This document shows positions 28,001 to 37,533 of a DNA stretch of 44,708 nucleotides, piece after piece (the first letter of the stretch is position 1; each line of letters opens with the position of its first letter). Position numbers and translations under genes: made by a program. Origin of the DNA: Candidatus Falkowiibacteriota bacterium (GTDB lineage Bacteria > Patescibacteriota > Patescibacteriia > Patescibacteriales > UBA12465). Below the pieces are notes generated by a model. The model did not search any database, was not told the origin of the DNA, and worked only from the letters and a program-made list of their open reading frames with translations. Location of the stretch: NCBI GenBank assembly GCA_003554785.1, contig PWHG01000068.1, forward strand, positions 1 through 44,708. Direction: 5' to 3'.

Positions 28001-28960
28001 TGGAATTACTGGAATATTATTTAAAATCATCCATTCCGGTCGCAAATCATTATTGCTAAAACTTTTTAGTAGTCTTAATCTTTTAATCAATTTTTCTCTT
28101 TTGGAGTCAACCGCGGTTTTAAGATTTTCATCAATATTTTTTATACTTTCCTCTAAATTAATTCGGGAAAGTAATTTTCTGATCGCTTCAGCTCCAATAC
28201 CAGCTTCAAAAATATGACCAAATTTTAAACTTAAATCTTGATACTGAGCTTCAGACAAAACTAGCATTGGTTTTAAGTCCTTTAAATCTTTGAAAACTTT
28301 AGCAAAATCTTCATCTAAACCACTTAGTCGATCTTCTTTTTTATCTTTTTCTTTTTGGCATTTTTGATTAAACTCTGTTTCTGCTACTTCTTTTTTAGTG
28401 CCGTTTTTTACCGCTTCTTCCTTTTCTTTCTTATATTTTTTTAAAGTTTGATTATAATCACTTTCAATACTTTTCTTTTTGCTTTTATGTTCTTGCTTAA
28501 CTTGATCTATAGCTTCTTCTTTAAGATTTTCATCAACATCGGTAACAATAAAGTTAGCAAAATAAATAACTTTTTCCAGAGATTGAATACCCAAATTAAG
28601 AAGTAAACCAATTTTAGAAGATATTCCCCTTAAAAACCAAATATGGGTTGCAGGAATTTCTAAGTCAATATGACCCATTCTCTCTCTTCTAACTACACTG
28701 CGAGTAACTTCAACTCCACATTTATCACAAACAATTCCTTTATATCTAATTTTTTTATACTTACCACAAGAACATTCCCAGTCTTTAGTGGGGCCAAATA
28801 TTTTTTCACAAAACAGACCATCTTTTTCTGGTTTTTGTGTACGATAATTGATAGTTTCTGGTCTAACGACTTCACCATGAGACCATTCTTTTATATTATC
28901 AGGTGAGGCTAATTTTAAACGAATGGCATCAAAATCGCTAGTTTTAATAGGGTTTAACAT
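25001..28960 (-). CDS. rpoC: DNA-directed RNA polymerase subunit beta'
   Basis: Largest RNA polymerase subunit, 1,319 residues. The first zinc ribbon has Cys at 63, 65, 78 and 81. The catalytic Mg2+ loop is [14 protein letters not shown], with DFDGD at 537-541. The bridge-helix and trigger-loop region includes [28 protein letters not shown] and [20 protein letters not shown]. The second zinc site is [16 protein letters not shown]. Between FANFIVTDV and [11 protein letters not shown] the clamp carries an extra charged coiled coil, about residues 143-230, where E. coli and B. subtilis have only a short loop. It starts 21 nt after rpoB and ends before a strong terminator. Confidence 0.98.
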   Translation of the reverse strand: MLNPIKTSDFDAIRLKLASPDNIKEWSHGEVVRPETINYRTQKPEKDGLFCEKIFGPTKDWECSCGKYKKIRYKGIVCDKCGVEVTRSVVRRERMGHIDLEIPATHIWFLRGISSKIGLLLNLGIQSLEKVIYFANFIVTDVDENLKEEAIDQVKQEHKSKKKSIESDYNQTLKKYKKEKEEAVKNGTKKEVAETEFNQKCQKEKDKKEDRLSGLDEDFAKVFKDLKDLKPMLVLSEAQYQDLSLKFGHIFEAGIGAEAIRKLLSRINLEESIKNIDENLKTAVDSKREKLIKRLRLLKSFSNNDLRPEWMILNNIPVIPPDLRPMVALDGGRFAASDLNDLYRRVINRNNRLKQLTELNAPEVICRNEKRMLQEAVDALVDNSARHTKTVTASTGQKRQLKSLADSLKGKQGRFRQNLLGKRVDYSGRSVIVVNPKLNLDQCGIPKTMALELFKPYIISQLIKQEFVHNVRSASRFIEAGHDEVWDILEEIVKEAYVLLNRAPTLHRLGIQAFKPVLIEGKAIQIHPLVCTAFNADFDGDQMAVHVPLTKEANKEAAELMLSSKNLLKPATGEPIVAPSQDIVWGAYYITHENQDLKDKPDNELKYFLNTEEAQLAYQNKIINLHQPILVYINKERVRTTVGRVIFNLVLPEKLRFVNQVIGKGKLKDLIRDCLRQYNREETVKFIDDMKNKSLDFITKSGLSWGFGDLPELSEKDRLIEKAIQQVEMIQTQYDEGLLTDSERYSKVIEEWSNTKDEISEVCKESLQDNLPVYSMIDSGARGSWAQPVQILGMKGLVISPSGAIIELPVKGNFKKGFGVLEYFISTHGVRKGLSDTALRTANAGYLTRRLVDVSQDVIITADDCGEKAGVEINKIETEKAGEDFYDKIQGRYLVKDLKDKNKKIILKKNEVIDQKMIEELKEKEIDSVFVRSSLSCLLHKGICAKCYGWDLSYNKPVKLGATVGVIAAQSIGEPGTQLTMRTFHSGGVAGHDDITQGLPRVEEIFEARSPKKKAIMADVDAKVKIEFAQKTIKDSKGKDILVDNPQEKILSLSYKGQAQEKYYFSEKINEVKLATGATAKDKKKIELKVLAKDGDKVNKGSDLFKIGTEVVKAKSAGQVSISEKFVSILKNVTKTKEFSIYKGTMLMVKDGQEVKKGDQLTEGSLDLRELYRLRGRLATQKYIISEIQYVYSSQGQPLNDKHVEIIARQLFSRYLITESGDSQLLPGETVEEEVLSQANSLIEKPAKADRLLLGITKASLSTDSFLSAASFQETSRVLIDAAVNGKVDFLEGLKENVIIGCLIPAGTGYKGKKKRSVY

Positions 28961-28981
28961 ATAATTATATTAAAATTATTT

Positions 28982-31900
28982 TTATTTATCTTTTTTTTCT
29001 TCAGATTTTTTATCACCCTCTTTTTTTTCTTCGTCTTTATCATCTTCTTGCTTATCACCTAAAAGTTCAACGTTTAAACCTAAGCCTTTTAGTTCTCGCA
29101 AAAGAACATTAAAAGACTCGGGAACATTTTGTTTTTCAATTTCTTCTCCTTTAATAATTGCTTCATAAGCTTTACTACGACCCGGTACATCATCTGATTT
29201 AATAGTTAACATTTCTTGAAGCGTATGAGCGGCACCGTAACCTTCAAGCGCCCAAACTTCCATTTCTCCAAAACGTTGACCACCAAATTGAGCTTTACCA
29301 CCAAGAGGTTGTTGAGTGATTAGAGAATAAGGGCCAATAGATCTTTGGTGAATTTTATCCTCAACCATGTGGTTTAATTTCAAGACATATTTATAACCAA
29401 CGGTTACTTTTTCATCAAAAGGTTCACCAGTTTTTCCATCAATTAACTTTACCTTACCATCTTCAGGAAGACCGGCTTTTTTCAGCTCTTCTTTAATTTG
29501 TTCTTCACTTAAACCATTTAGTGCTGGAGTAGCAACTTTATAATTTAATTTTTCAGCAGCAAAACCTAAATGAGTTTCCAGTAATTGACCCAAGTTCATA
29601 CGAGAGATAATACCCAGTGGTGATAATATAACATCTATTGGTGTACCGTCTTCCATATAAGGCATATCTTCCACTGGAACTATTTTAGAAATAACCCCTT
29701 TATTACCATGACGACCAGACATTTTGTCACCTACTTGAATCTTACGTAAATTAGCGACTGAAACTTGAATTGATTTTAAAACCCCAGCTGCTAATTTATC
29801 TCCCTCTTCTCGGGAAAACACTTTTACATCTACAACTTTTCCGTATTCTCCGTGCTCTAAATAAAGAGATGAATCACGCACATCTTTAGCCTTTTCACCA
29901 AAAATAGCTCTCAGTAATTTTTCTTCAGAGGAAAGAGTGGTTTCTCCTTTGGGAGTAATTTTTCCAACTAAAATATCACCGGAGGAAACTTCTGCTCCAA
30001 TTCTAATTATTCCCTCTTCATCTAAGTTTTTTAATTTTTCTTCACTAATATTGGGAATATCATTGGTAATTACTTCAGGACCTAATTTTGTGTCACGAAC
30101 ATCAATAGTATAGTTTTCAATATGAGTAGAGGAATAAACATCATCTTTAACTAATCGTTCTGAGATAATAATGGCGTCTTCAAAGTTAAAACCTTCCCAA
30201 ATCATAAAAGCCACAAAAACATTTTTTCCCAGTGATAATTCACCATTATCAATTGAAGGGCCATCAGATATTACTTGACCTGCTTTTACTTTATCTCCAA
30301 CATTGACTATCGGTTTTTGATTTAAACAAGTAGAATAATTGGAACGAATAAATTTGTTTAAACTATATTTTTGTATTTTTCCTTTACTATTTTTTATTTC
30401 AATTCTTTCACCATCAACTGCTATTACCTCACCAGCCTCTTTAGCTAAAACCACATGACCACTATCAATTGCCGCTCGTCCTTCCACTCCAGTGCCAACA
30501 ATTGGCGCTTCATTTTTTACCAATGGAACTGCTTGGCGTTGCATGTTTGTGCCCATAAGTGATCTTTGACCATCATTGTGCTCTGCAAAAGGAATAAGGG
30601 AGGTAGCAATTGAGATAATTTGATTAGCAGCAACTGCCACAAAATCAATCTTTTTTACATCACTGACTCCTGGATTGCCATGTAAACGCACCTCATATTT
30701 TTCTACTAAAAAACGATTTTTCTCATCAACCGGAATGGTAGAGTCAGAGGTAATATACTTTTCTTCTTCAAAAGCATCAAGAAAAACAATTTCATCACTA
30801 ATTCGGCTAGAGCGACTATCATGAATTACTTTACGGTATGGGGTTTCTATAAAACCATAACTATTTATTCTGGCATAACTGGCTAAGTGACCAACTAAAC
30901 CAATATTTGGACCTTCTGGCGTAGCAATCGGACAAATTCTGCCATAATGAGTAGTGTGAACATCACGAACCTCAAAACCAGCTCGTTCCCTAGTTAAACC
31001 ACCAGGACCCATAGCTGATAATCTTCTTTTATGCTCTAGTTCTGCCAGTGGATTAGTTTGATCCATAAATTGCGATAACTGAGAGGACATGAAAAATTCT
31101 TTAATCACTCCAATTACTGGACGAGCATTGATTAATTTATTTGGAGTCAAGCCAGAAATATCTGTAGTCGACATTTTATCTTTAATAATTCTCTCCATTC
31201 TAGCCAATCCTACCCGAAAACGATTTTGAATTAAACCACCAATAGCTCTAATACGACGATTGCCAAGATGATCAATATCATCTTCAGGTTCTTTGGTAAT
31301 ATTTAAACGAATAATTTCTTTTAAAATTAAAATTAAATCCTCACGTCGCAGAACTCTATTTTCTGGTTTGTTGGCTAAATCTAATTCAAAGCGACGATTT
31401 AATTTATAGCGACCAACTCTTCCAAAATCATAACGATCAAAACGGAAAAACATGGAATGAATAAGTTGCCTGGCATTTTCCTCCGAAGCTAAATCACCAG
31501 GTCGAATGCGACGATAGACTTCTTGTAAACCTTCAGCCTCATCTTGAGCTAAATCCTTTTCTAAGGTAGCTTCAATAAAACTTGGTTCATCTTTATTTTC
31601 ATCAACTAAGTCTACATCAGTAAATAGTTTTTTTATTTCCTCATCACTACTATAGCCAAAAGCTCTCAAAAGCGAAGTAACTGCCACTTTGCGCTTTCTG
31701 TCAATACGCACCCAAATTACTTTATTGGAATCAGTTTCAATTTCAAGCCAAGCTCCCCGATTAGGAATTACTTTTGCGCCATAACATTTTTTCCCTTTAT
31801 TAAATTCAGATGAAAACATTACCCCCGCACTTCTAATTAATTGAGAAATTACCACCCTTTCAATTCCATTGACAATAAAGGTGCCTTTATCGGTCATTAA

Positions 31901-32251
31901 AGGGAAATCACCTAAATAAACTTCTTGTTTAATTTCTTGTTTAGTCTTTTTATTAACTAATCTAGTTTTTACCCTAATAGGCGCCTCATAAGTAATATTT
32001 TTTTGCCTGCTTTCAAGTTCAGTAAATTTAGGTTCATCTAAAAAATAATCATCAAGATAAAGTTCTAAATCACGACCAATAAAGTCAGTAATAGGGTTGA
32101 TTTCCTCAAAAAGCTCATTAATCCCCTCCTGTAGAAACCATGAATATGAATCTTTTTGTACTTCTATTAAATCTGGCATGGGAATCGCTTCCTTGAAATC
32201 ATTAAAAAAACGACGTTCAGATATTTTTTGATTAACTTTTGTTTTAGGCAT
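28982..32251 (-). CDS. rpoB: DNA-directed RNA polymerase subunit beta
   Basis: Second-largest RNA polymerase subunit, 1,089 residues. It begins with the characteristic [20 protein letters not shown] near residue 24. The rifampicin-pocket region reads [20 protein letters not shown] and [19 protein letters not shown]. Others are [13 protein letters not shown]-like [13 protein letters not shown] and the C-terminal [20 protein letters not shown]. It is shorter than the E. coli protein, lacking its large lineage insertions. It ends with a low-complexity Lys/Glu/Asp tail ([13 protein letters not shown]). The usual rplJ/rplL genes are not upstream; instead there is a dedicated promoter and a structured leader of about 210 nt. 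Confidence 0.98.
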   Translation of the reverse strand: MPKTKVNQKISERRFFNDFKEAIPMPDLIEVQKDSYSWFLQEGINELFEEINPITDFIGRDLELYLDDYFLDEPKFTELESRQKNITYEAPIRVKTRLVNKKTKQEIKQEVYLGDFPLMTDKGTFIVNGIERVVISQLIRSAGVMFSSEFNKGKKCYGAKVIPNRGAWLEIETDSNKVIWVRIDRKRKVAVTSLLRAFGYSSDEEIKKLFTDVDLVDENKDEPSFIEATLEKDLAQDEAEGLQEVYRRIRPGDLASEENARQLIHSMFFRFDRYDFGRVGRYKLNRRFELDLANKPENRVLRREDLILILKEIIRLNITKEPEDDIDHLGNRRIRAIGGLIQNRFRVGLARMERIIKDKMSTTDISGLTPNKLINARPVIGVIKEFFMSSQLSQFMDQTNPLAELEHKRRLSAMGPGGLTRERAGFEVRDVHTTHYGRICPIATPEGPNIGLVGHLASYARINSYGFIETPYRKVIHDSRSSRISDEIVFLDAFEEEKYITSDSTIPVDEKNRFLVEKYEVRLHGNPGVSDVKKIDFVAVAANQIISIATSLIPFAEHNDGQRSLMGTNMQRQAVPLVKNEAPIVGTGVEGRAAIDSGHVVLAKEAGEVIAVDGERIEIKNSKGKIQKYSLNKFIRSNYSTCLNQKPIVNVGDKVKAGQVISDGPSIDNGELSLGKNVFVAFMIWEGFNFEDAIIISERLVKDDVYSSTHIENYTIDVRDTKLGPEVITNDIPNISEEKLKNLDEEGIIRIGAEVSSGDILVGKITPKGETTLSSEEKLLRAIFGEKAKDVRDSSLYLEHGEYGKVVDVKVFSREEGDKLAAGVLKSIQVSVANLRKIQVGDKMSGRHGNKGVISKIVPVEDMPYMEDGTPIDVILSPLGIISRMNLGQLLETHLGFAAEKLNYKVATPALNGLSEEQIKEELKKAGLPEDGKVKLIDGKTGEPFDEKVTVGYKYVLKLNHMVEDKIHQRSIGPYSLITQQPLGGKAQFGGQRFGEMEVWALEGYGAAHTLQEMLTIKSDDVPGRSKAYEAIIKGEEIEKQNVPESFNVLLRELKGLGLNVELLGDKQEDDKDEEKKEGDKKSEEKKDK

Positions 32252-32295
32252 ATTGTTTGATAAAGCAATAATAAATTATTTTGACAAGTTTCAAC

Positions 32296-32323
32296 AAAAA
32301 AATCTCAAGCCACTAGGATTGAG
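32296..32323 (-). terminator. Terminator-like hairpin in the rpoB leader
   Basis: The minus strand folds CTCAA-T-CC-TAGT-GG-C-TTGAG (32323-32304), followed by ATTTTTTT (32303-32296), 44 nt upstream of the rpoB ATG. It has the form of an intrinsic terminator inside a leader, so it may act as an attenuator of rpoBC. Confidence 0.5.
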
Positions 32324-32394
32324 TTGTGAAAATAAAATTTTGCTTAAAAAATAAGAGACACTTTTTTAAAAATAAAGTGAATTTTTAAAAATGA

Positions 32395-32437
32395 TAAAAA
32401 AACGGTCTAAAATCACAATTTAACTGCCGTTTTTTTA
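32395..32437. terminator. Hairpin with A/T tracts between the MurE-like gene and rpoB
   Basis: An aaaaaaacgg/ccgttttttt stem of about 10 bp is separated by a 21-nt loop that can form a small inner stem (aaat/attt). On the minus strand it ends the MurE-like transcript but lies downstream of the predicted rpoB promoter, so rpoB transcripts must also pass it. Confidence 0.55.
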
Positions 32438-32468
32438 TTCTATAACAATATTTCACTTGGTAATTAAT

Positions 32469-32497
32469 ATATTATTACTTTATTTAATTTTTGTCAA
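32469..32497 (-). promoter_or_regulatory. Near-consensus promoter for rpoB-rpoC
   Basis: Minus strand: -35 TTGACA (32497-32492, perfect), 17-nt spacer, -10 TAATAT (32474-32469). It starts 8 nt after the stop codon of the MurE-like gene. The predicted start is near 32462, giving a leader of about 210 nt with two or three hairpins. Confidence 0.7.
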
Positions 32498-32504
32498 CCA
32501 CAAA

Positions 32505-33905
32505 TTATCCACAAATTTTCTCCAACTCTTGTCTGGCTACTTTCCTGTCATCCCAAGCTATTTTTTGACTTTTTGTTGAACATATAAATTGCTCCGCCCC
32601 TTTGCCGGTAATTAATACAAGATCATCTTTTTTTGCTTGTTTTAAGGCAAAATTAATAGCTTCTCGTCTATCTAAAATTTTAAACAAATCTACTTCTTCC
32701 TTTTTTCCAACTAAATTAGCTCCACTAGCTACTTGATCAATGATTAGTTGCGGATCCTCATCATAGGGATCTTCATTGCTAACTACAACCAAATCAGCTT
32801 TAGCACCAGCTATTTTTCCTAATTTTGGTCGCCTAGCTTTATCTCTCCCACCACCTGCTGAACCTAAAACGTGGATTATGCGATTATAATTAAAAACTGA
32901 AATTAATTGATATAACTTTTCTAAAGCAACCGGTTCAAAAGCATAATCTACTATTGTTAAAAATTCTTGACCAGCATTAATTTTTTCCATTTTTCCCGCT
33001 AAAGCACTAATTTTTTCTAAACCATCTTTTATTTGACCGAAATCTGCTCCATAAGAATGAGTAGTTATAGCTGCCAGTGATGCATTATCAGCTTGAAAAT
33101 CTCCATACAATTTTAAATCAAAATTATTATCTTCCAAAGAAAAACTGGTTCCTTGATTACTAGTTTTTACATTATCTTGTTTATAAGTTTGTAAATTTTT
33201 ATTTTCTTCAAGTAAAGCTTTCTTTTCTTCTTCAGTTTTTATTAAAGCCATTTTATTATCAGCTAAAAAAGAAAGAAAATATTGGCCATGTTTGTCACTA
33301 CCATTTACAATTAAAGTCTTTTTTACTCGGTTCAATTCTAACTTATTTAATTTACCCTTAGCTTTTACAACTTGCCTACCTTCATTAATATATTTTTGTG
33401 GATATTTTTTTAAATGGCTACAGAGTTTTCCTTTGGCTTTTTTATAATTTTCAAAACTTCCATGAGCTTCAATATGTTCACTGTAAAGCCCAGTTACTAC
33501 CACTGTGTCATAATTAATAAAACGATGACGAAATTGTTCAATACCCTGAGAAGTTGTCTCAATTACTGCAAAACGACAACCATTTTTAACCATCCTTCTT
33601 AAAAGTTTGGGTAGAAAAAATCTACCCGGCATTGTCATTTTTTTGTCATTTAACCATTCTCTTTGTCCATCAGAAAATTGAGTAGTAGAACTATAACCAG
33701 CTGGCCAACCCGCCTCCTCCAGAGCCCGAACAATTAAATAAACTACCGAAGTTTTTCCGGCTGTTCCCGTGACTCCAATTACAATTATTTTTTTAGAAGG
33801 AAAAGCATAAATTAAATTCGCTAGCCAAGCTAAAATATAATGATAAATTGGTTGGAGTTTTTTAAATATGTTAACGGGAATTAATCTTTTCAAGTATGAA
33901 ATCAT
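32505..33905 (-). CDS. MurE-like Mur ligase lacking the N-terminal UDP-binding domain
   Basis: An ATP-dependent amide ligase of the Mur family, 466 residues, most like UDP-N-acetylmuramoyl-tripeptide synthetase (MurE), which adds the third stem-peptide residue. The ATP P-loop GVTGTAGKTS is already at residues 44-53. A central TTSQGIEQFRHRF segment corresponds to the MurE TSSHAL-type region. The C-terminal domain has LGSAGGGRDKARRPKLGKIA, SNEDPYDEDP and ITGKGAEQ. The usual N-terminal substrate-binding domain is missing, replaced by about 40 residues with a hydrophobic patch (YHYILAWLANLIYAF). The DNPR motif that selects meso-diaminopimelate in MurE is absent, so the amino acid added is uncertain. 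It follows ftsK by 17 nt. A related Mur ligase of other specificity is possible. Confidence 0.85.
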   Translation of the reverse strand: MISYLKRLIPVNIFKKLQPIYHYILAWLANLIYAFPSKKIIVIGVTGTAGKTSVVYLIVRALEEAGWPAGYSSTTQFSDGQREWLNDKKMTMPGRFFLPKLLRRMVKNGCRFAVIETTSQGIEQFRHRFINYDTVVVTGLYSEHIEAHGSFENYKKAKGKLCSHLKKYPQKYINEGRQVVKAKGKLNKLELNRVKKTLIVNGSDKHGQYFLSFLADNKMALIKTEEEKKALLEENKNLQTYKQDNVKTSNQGTSFSLEDNNFDLKLYGDFQADNASLAAITTHSYGADFGQIKDGLEKISALAGKMEKINAGQEFLTIVDYAFEPVALEKLYQLISVFNYNRIIHVLGSAGGGRDKARRPKLGKIAGAKADLVVVSNEDPYDEDPQLIIDQVASGANLVGKKEEVDLFKILDRREAINFALKQAKKDDLVLITGKGAEQFICSTKSQKIAWDDRKVARQELEKICG

Positions 33906-33922
33906 AAATTATAATTTTTAAA

Positions 33923-36439
33923 TTAACGGGAAAAAAATATCCCTTCTTCATCATCATCACTAAAAGCTCTTGGGGTTGGTTTATCATCTTCATCTTCATC
34001 TTTATTTTTTTTATCTTCCTGATTTTTGTTGTCATCTTCTGGTTTGCGAGTTTCTTTTACAATTTCTCCGCTATTTTTTACTTCATCATCTGGCCCATCA
34101 TCTTCTTTTAGAAATTTTGGCACCTCGCTATCTTCTTTTTCATCTTCATCTTCTTTTTCTTCTTCATTGAAAGACAAGCTACCATCATCACCTTCGTCTT
34201 GATTAGAAAAATAACTATCAGGACTGGAAGCCTCGTCTTTTTTATGCAGTGGAGTAGCACTGGGAGTATTATAATTTTCTTGCTCTTCTTGGCTAATTAA
34301 AATTTCTCGTGGTTTGGAACCGTTTGAAGGGCCAACAACACCGGCTTGTTCTAGCATATCTAAAATTTTAGCCGCTCTTCCATAGCCAATTGATAATCGA
34401 CGTTGCAAAAGAGAAGTGGAAGCTTTGTTAGCTTTTATAATAATTTCTCTAGCTTCTGAGAAAAGCTCATCTTCATCTCCATGAGTACCATCTAAACCAA
34501 CTCCAGCTACTCCACTAACTTTTTGTCGATCAGTTATTCCTTCTAAATATTCTGCATCACCACCTTTTTCTTTTATATAATTAATAATATTTTTAATTTC
34601 CTGATCGCTTATAAAAGCTCCTTGAATTCTTTTGGTTTTAGACAATTCAGCGGTAGTAAGTAACATATCTCCTTGTCCTAATAATTTTTCCGCCCCTGAT
34701 ACATCTAAAATTGTTTTTGAATCAACTAGGGATGTAACTGAAAAAGCAATTCTAGCAGGAATATTAGCTTTAATTAATCCAGTAATAACATCTACACTAG
34801 GCCTTTGAGTGGCTAGGATTAAATGTATACCCACAGCTCTTGACATTTGTGCTAAACGAATAACCGCTGCTTCCATTTCTTTTCCAGAGGTCATCATAAA
34901 ATCAGCTAACTCGTCTACAATAAAAACAATATAGGGCATTTTTTCTTTAGCATTTAAATTATAGCTTTGAATATTTTTACGATCGGCTTGATTTAAAACA
35001 TCATAGCGTCTATCCATTTCATTTAAACACCATTTTAGCGCATTAATTGTTTTAGAAACGTCAGTAATAACTGGAGTTAATAAATGAGGAATTCCATTAT
35101 AAGCTGGCAATTCCACTCTTTTGGGATCAACCATAATAAAGCGAAGATCTTCAGGGTTGTTTTGATAAAGAAGACTAATAATAATTGTATTTAAGCAAAC
35201 TGATTTACCAGAATTAGTGGCTCCCGCCACCAACAAATGAGGCATTTTAGTTATATCATAAACCCAAGAGTAACCAGCCACATCTTTGCCTAAAACAATT
35301 GACATATTATTTTTACGTTTCTTAAATACTTCATCTTCTAAAACCTCTCTTAGCGAAACTACTGCCTTTGTTTTATTTGGTACTTCGACTCCCACCAATG
35401 ACTTACCAGGAATTGGCGCTTCAATTCTTAAAGGATGAGCGGCTAGAGCTAAAGATAAATCGTTGCTCAGTGTTGTTATCCTAGATAACTTTACACCCTC
35501 TGCTGGTTTAAAGGCATACTGAGTTACCGTTGGTCCTACTTTACTTTCTACTATCTCTACATCAATACCAAAATTTTCTAAAGTTTTTCTAATTATCTCT
35601 CCATCTGTTTTAGTGTCACCACTTATCGCCTTTCCCACTTTACTATTTAAAAGATTGAGAGGTAAATCAATTTTAACTTTCTTTTTGGGCCAAACAATTT
35701 GTTCTTGAAATTTTTCCTTCTCCTCTATTTCCTCTTCTTTGTCTTCTTCATCATCCTCCTTTGGTTCATCGCCAATTTCTCTGGCTTGCCAAGAATTTAA
35801 AACTTTTTCACGAGCTTGATCTAAAACATTTTTTGCATCCTTTTCTTCTTTTTCTTCAATATTTTTTTCTTTTTTCTTGAAACTAAACATCTTAGAAAAA
35901 AGTCTTCCCATTAAACTTTCACTCCCAATAATTGAATTAAGAGAGGTATTAAAAACTAATACTAAAGATATTAAAAAAAGAGAAATAAGTATTAAAACGC
36001 CACCCCAGAAACCAAATATATTAAGGAAAAAATGACTCAAATAATAACCAACATAACCTCCGCCAACTCCTTCTTTAACCATTAATAAATGATTTTCTCT
36101 GGGAAAAAAGAAGTGAAATAAGGTTTGATAAGATATAAATAACAAAAATACGCCTAAATAATCACTAAATTTTAAACAAATATTTTTTTTGACAATAAGG
36201 AGTATCGCCCAGAAGAATAAAAGAAACGGAACCACCCACTTACCAAAACCAAAAATCATACTAAGCCAATGAGATAAAAACTGCCCAAATTTACCAGACA
36301 AATCAAACAATGCCAAAATTGCCAGCAAACTAAAAACTAAAACAATGACAATTGCAATACTTTTTTTAGCATTGGAATTTAAGCCAAAAGTCGGTAGTTT
36401 TAAATACTCATCAGATTTTTTTCTTTTTCTTCTTGCCAT
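33923..36439 (-). CDS. ftsK: DNA translocase FtsK
   Basis: A septal DNA pump that segregates chromosome termini and loads dimer resolution, 838 residues. There are about four N-terminal membrane helices (residues about 28-175) and an acidic/basic linker. The FtsK motor domain has Walker A GATNSGKS (406-413), Walker B-like IVFIVDELADFM and LILATQRPSVDVITGLIKAN. The gamma winged-helix domain is SLLQRRLSIGYGRAAKILD. Past gamma it has an extra tail of about 125 residues dominated by D, E and K, absent from model FtsK proteins. A TGT-TATAAT element 7 nt before the ATG implies a leaderless mRNA. The MurE-like gene follows 17 nt downstream. Confidence 0.95.
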   Translation of the reverse strand: MARRKRKKSDEYLKLPTFGLNSNAKKSIAIVIVLVFSLLAILALFDLSGKFGQFLSHWLSMIFGFGKWVVPFLLFFWAILLIVKKNICLKFSDYLGVFLLFISYQTLFHFFFPRENHLLMVKEGVGGGYVGYYLSHFFLNIFGFWGGVLILISLFLISLVLVFNTSLNSIIGSESLMGRLFSKMFSFKKKEKNIEEKEEKDAKNVLDQAREKVLNSWQAREIGDEPKEDDEEDKEEEIEEKEKFQEQIVWPKKKVKIDLPLNLLNSKVGKAISGDTKTDGEIIRKTLENFGIDVEIVESKVGPTVTQYAFKPAEGVKLSRITTLSNDLSLALAAHPLRIEAPIPGKSLVGVEVPNKTKAVVSLREVLEDEVFKKRKNNMSIVLGKDVAGYSWVYDITKMPHLLVAGATNSGKSVCLNTIIISLLYQNNPEDLRFIMVDPKRVELPAYNGIPHLLTPVITDVSKTINALKWCLNEMDRRYDVLNQADRKNIQSYNLNAKEKMPYIVFIVDELADFMMTSGKEMEAAVIRLAQMSRAVGIHLILATQRPSVDVITGLIKANIPARIAFSVTSLVDSKTILDVSGAEKLLGQGDMLLTTAELSKTKRIQGAFISDQEIKNIINYIKEKGGDAEYLEGITDRQKVSGVAGVGLDGTHGDEDELFSEAREIIIKANKASTSLLQRRLSIGYGRAAKILDMLEQAGVVGPSNGSKPREILISQEEQENYNTPSATPLHKKDEASSPDSYFSNQDEGDDGSLSFNEEEKEDEDEKEDSEVPKFLKEDDGPDDEVKNSGEIVKETRKPEDDNKNQEDKKNKDEDEDDKPTPRAFSDDDEEGIFFSR

Positions 36440-36446
36440 ATATTAT

Positions 36447-36455
36447 ATTATAACA
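36447..36455 (-). promoter_or_regulatory. Extended -10 promoter directly before ftsK
   Basis: The minus strand reads TGT-TATAAT, with the -10 at 36452-36447. Seven nt separate it from the ftsK ATG at 36439, so the transcript should start at about the start codon. A second overlapping TATAAT (36447-36442) is too close to the ATG to serve. No clear -35 is seen. Confidence 0.55.
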
Positions 36456-36480
36456 ATAATAATGATTTTTAAAAACTTAT

Positions 36481-37527
36481 TTAGTCTTGAGCTAATTTAT
36501 TATTTTTATCAATTTCTTTTAATGTTTGAAAAATTTCTTCCGCCTTATGTGGTTCAGGATTGTCTTTCATTAACCAATAAGCAGTAGTTCTAAGAGCTGT
36601 CCATTTATAGTAATTATTAATTCTTTCTTGAATACTATCATTTAGCTGTATATTAGCTTCCTTTAAATATTCATTTAAAAACAACTGCTTCATTTCTCTA
36701 ATAAAATCTTTTTCATATAAAAATTTCAGCTCTAATGCATAGCCTAGTTGTTGAAGAAAGGTTCCAACATCACGAGCAAAGTCCGATAAACTAAAATCAG
36801 TAAAATCTATCAAACCTATTTTTCTTTTACTAACTCTAATAATATTTTCAGTATGGGCATCGCCATGAATTAAACAAAGTCGGGGATTTTTATTTAAATA
36901 CTCCTCTTCTTTTTTAATACATTTATAATATTGTTCACTTATTTTTCTATACATCTCATTACCGTATTCTTGTTTTACTCTTTTTTCAATTTTTTTAATT
37001 CCTGGTATAACTGTCGCAATTCTGCTGTTGCTTTCTTCAAATTTAGGCAATCTATATTTATCACCATTTAAACGATGCAATCTAGCAAATAATATGCCAG
37101 ATTTCTTAGTTAAATCATAAATAGTTTCTCTATCTCTTTTTAAAATGTAGTAAAATAAATCTTTACCATCAAGAGCTCTATAAAAACAACCACGAAATTC
37201 TGGGCAATAAAATAGAGGTCGAGGTAAAACCACACCTTTACCAAGTCGTCTTTTCCATAAATACTCTAAAACTGAAAAAGCAGTATCTCTGGGTTCACTA
37301 CTATGGGCTGAGCAAATTATATGAGTTTTACGACTTTTATTTTCCTGTAATTTAAATTCAACATAAAAATCTAAGACTACATGGTAAGTTTCCTGCCAGA
37401 TCATTTTTTTATATGGCTTTATTTTTATCTCACCAATATCTATTGCCTCTGGATAAAGGGGTAAAACTTTTTCTATAAACAAATTTCTAACAAAATCTTT
37501 ATCAAATAATTTATTAATTTTATTCAT
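36481..37527 (-). CDS. Aminoglycoside-phosphotransferase-family kinase
   Basis: A 348-residue protein kinase-like fold enzyme. It has the catalytic loop LIHGDAHTENII (Brenner's motif, with the HGD Asp as base) and the metal-binding IDFTDFSLSDFARDVGTFLQ. The N-terminal lobe is weaker in motif. Substrates in this family range from antibiotics to choline, homoserine and sugars (including maltokinase). Its position 6 nt after a GH57 gene and near glycogen synthase suggests a sugar or glucan substrate, but this is inference. It is the last gene of the yebC-ruvC-glgA operon, ending 42 nt before the ftsK start codon. Confidence 0.8.
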   Translation of the reverse strand: MNKINKLFDKDFVRNLFIEKVLPLYPEAIDIGEIKIKPYKKMIWQETYHVVLDFYVEFKLQENKSRKTHIICSAHSSEPRDTAFSVLEYLWKRRLGKGVVLPRPLFYCPEFRGCFYRALDGKDLFYYILKRDRETIYDLTKKSGILFARLHRLNGDKYRLPKFEESNSRIATVIPGIKKIEKRVKQEYGNEMYRKISEQYYKCIKKEEEYLNKNPRLCLIHGDAHTENIIRVSKRKIGLIDFTDFSLSDFARDVGTFLQQLGYALELKFLYEKDFIREMKQLFLNEYLKEANIQLNDSIQERINNYYKWTALRTTAYWLMKDNPEPHKAEEIFQTLKEIDKNNKLAQD

Positions 37528-37533
37528 AAAACA

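Noticed and set aside
32359-32379. Hairpin cacttt/aaagtg as a third terminator in the rpoB leader
   Set aside because: The stem has only 6 bp with an AT-rich loop and no clean T-run directly after it, so it is kept only as a remark within the leader finding.
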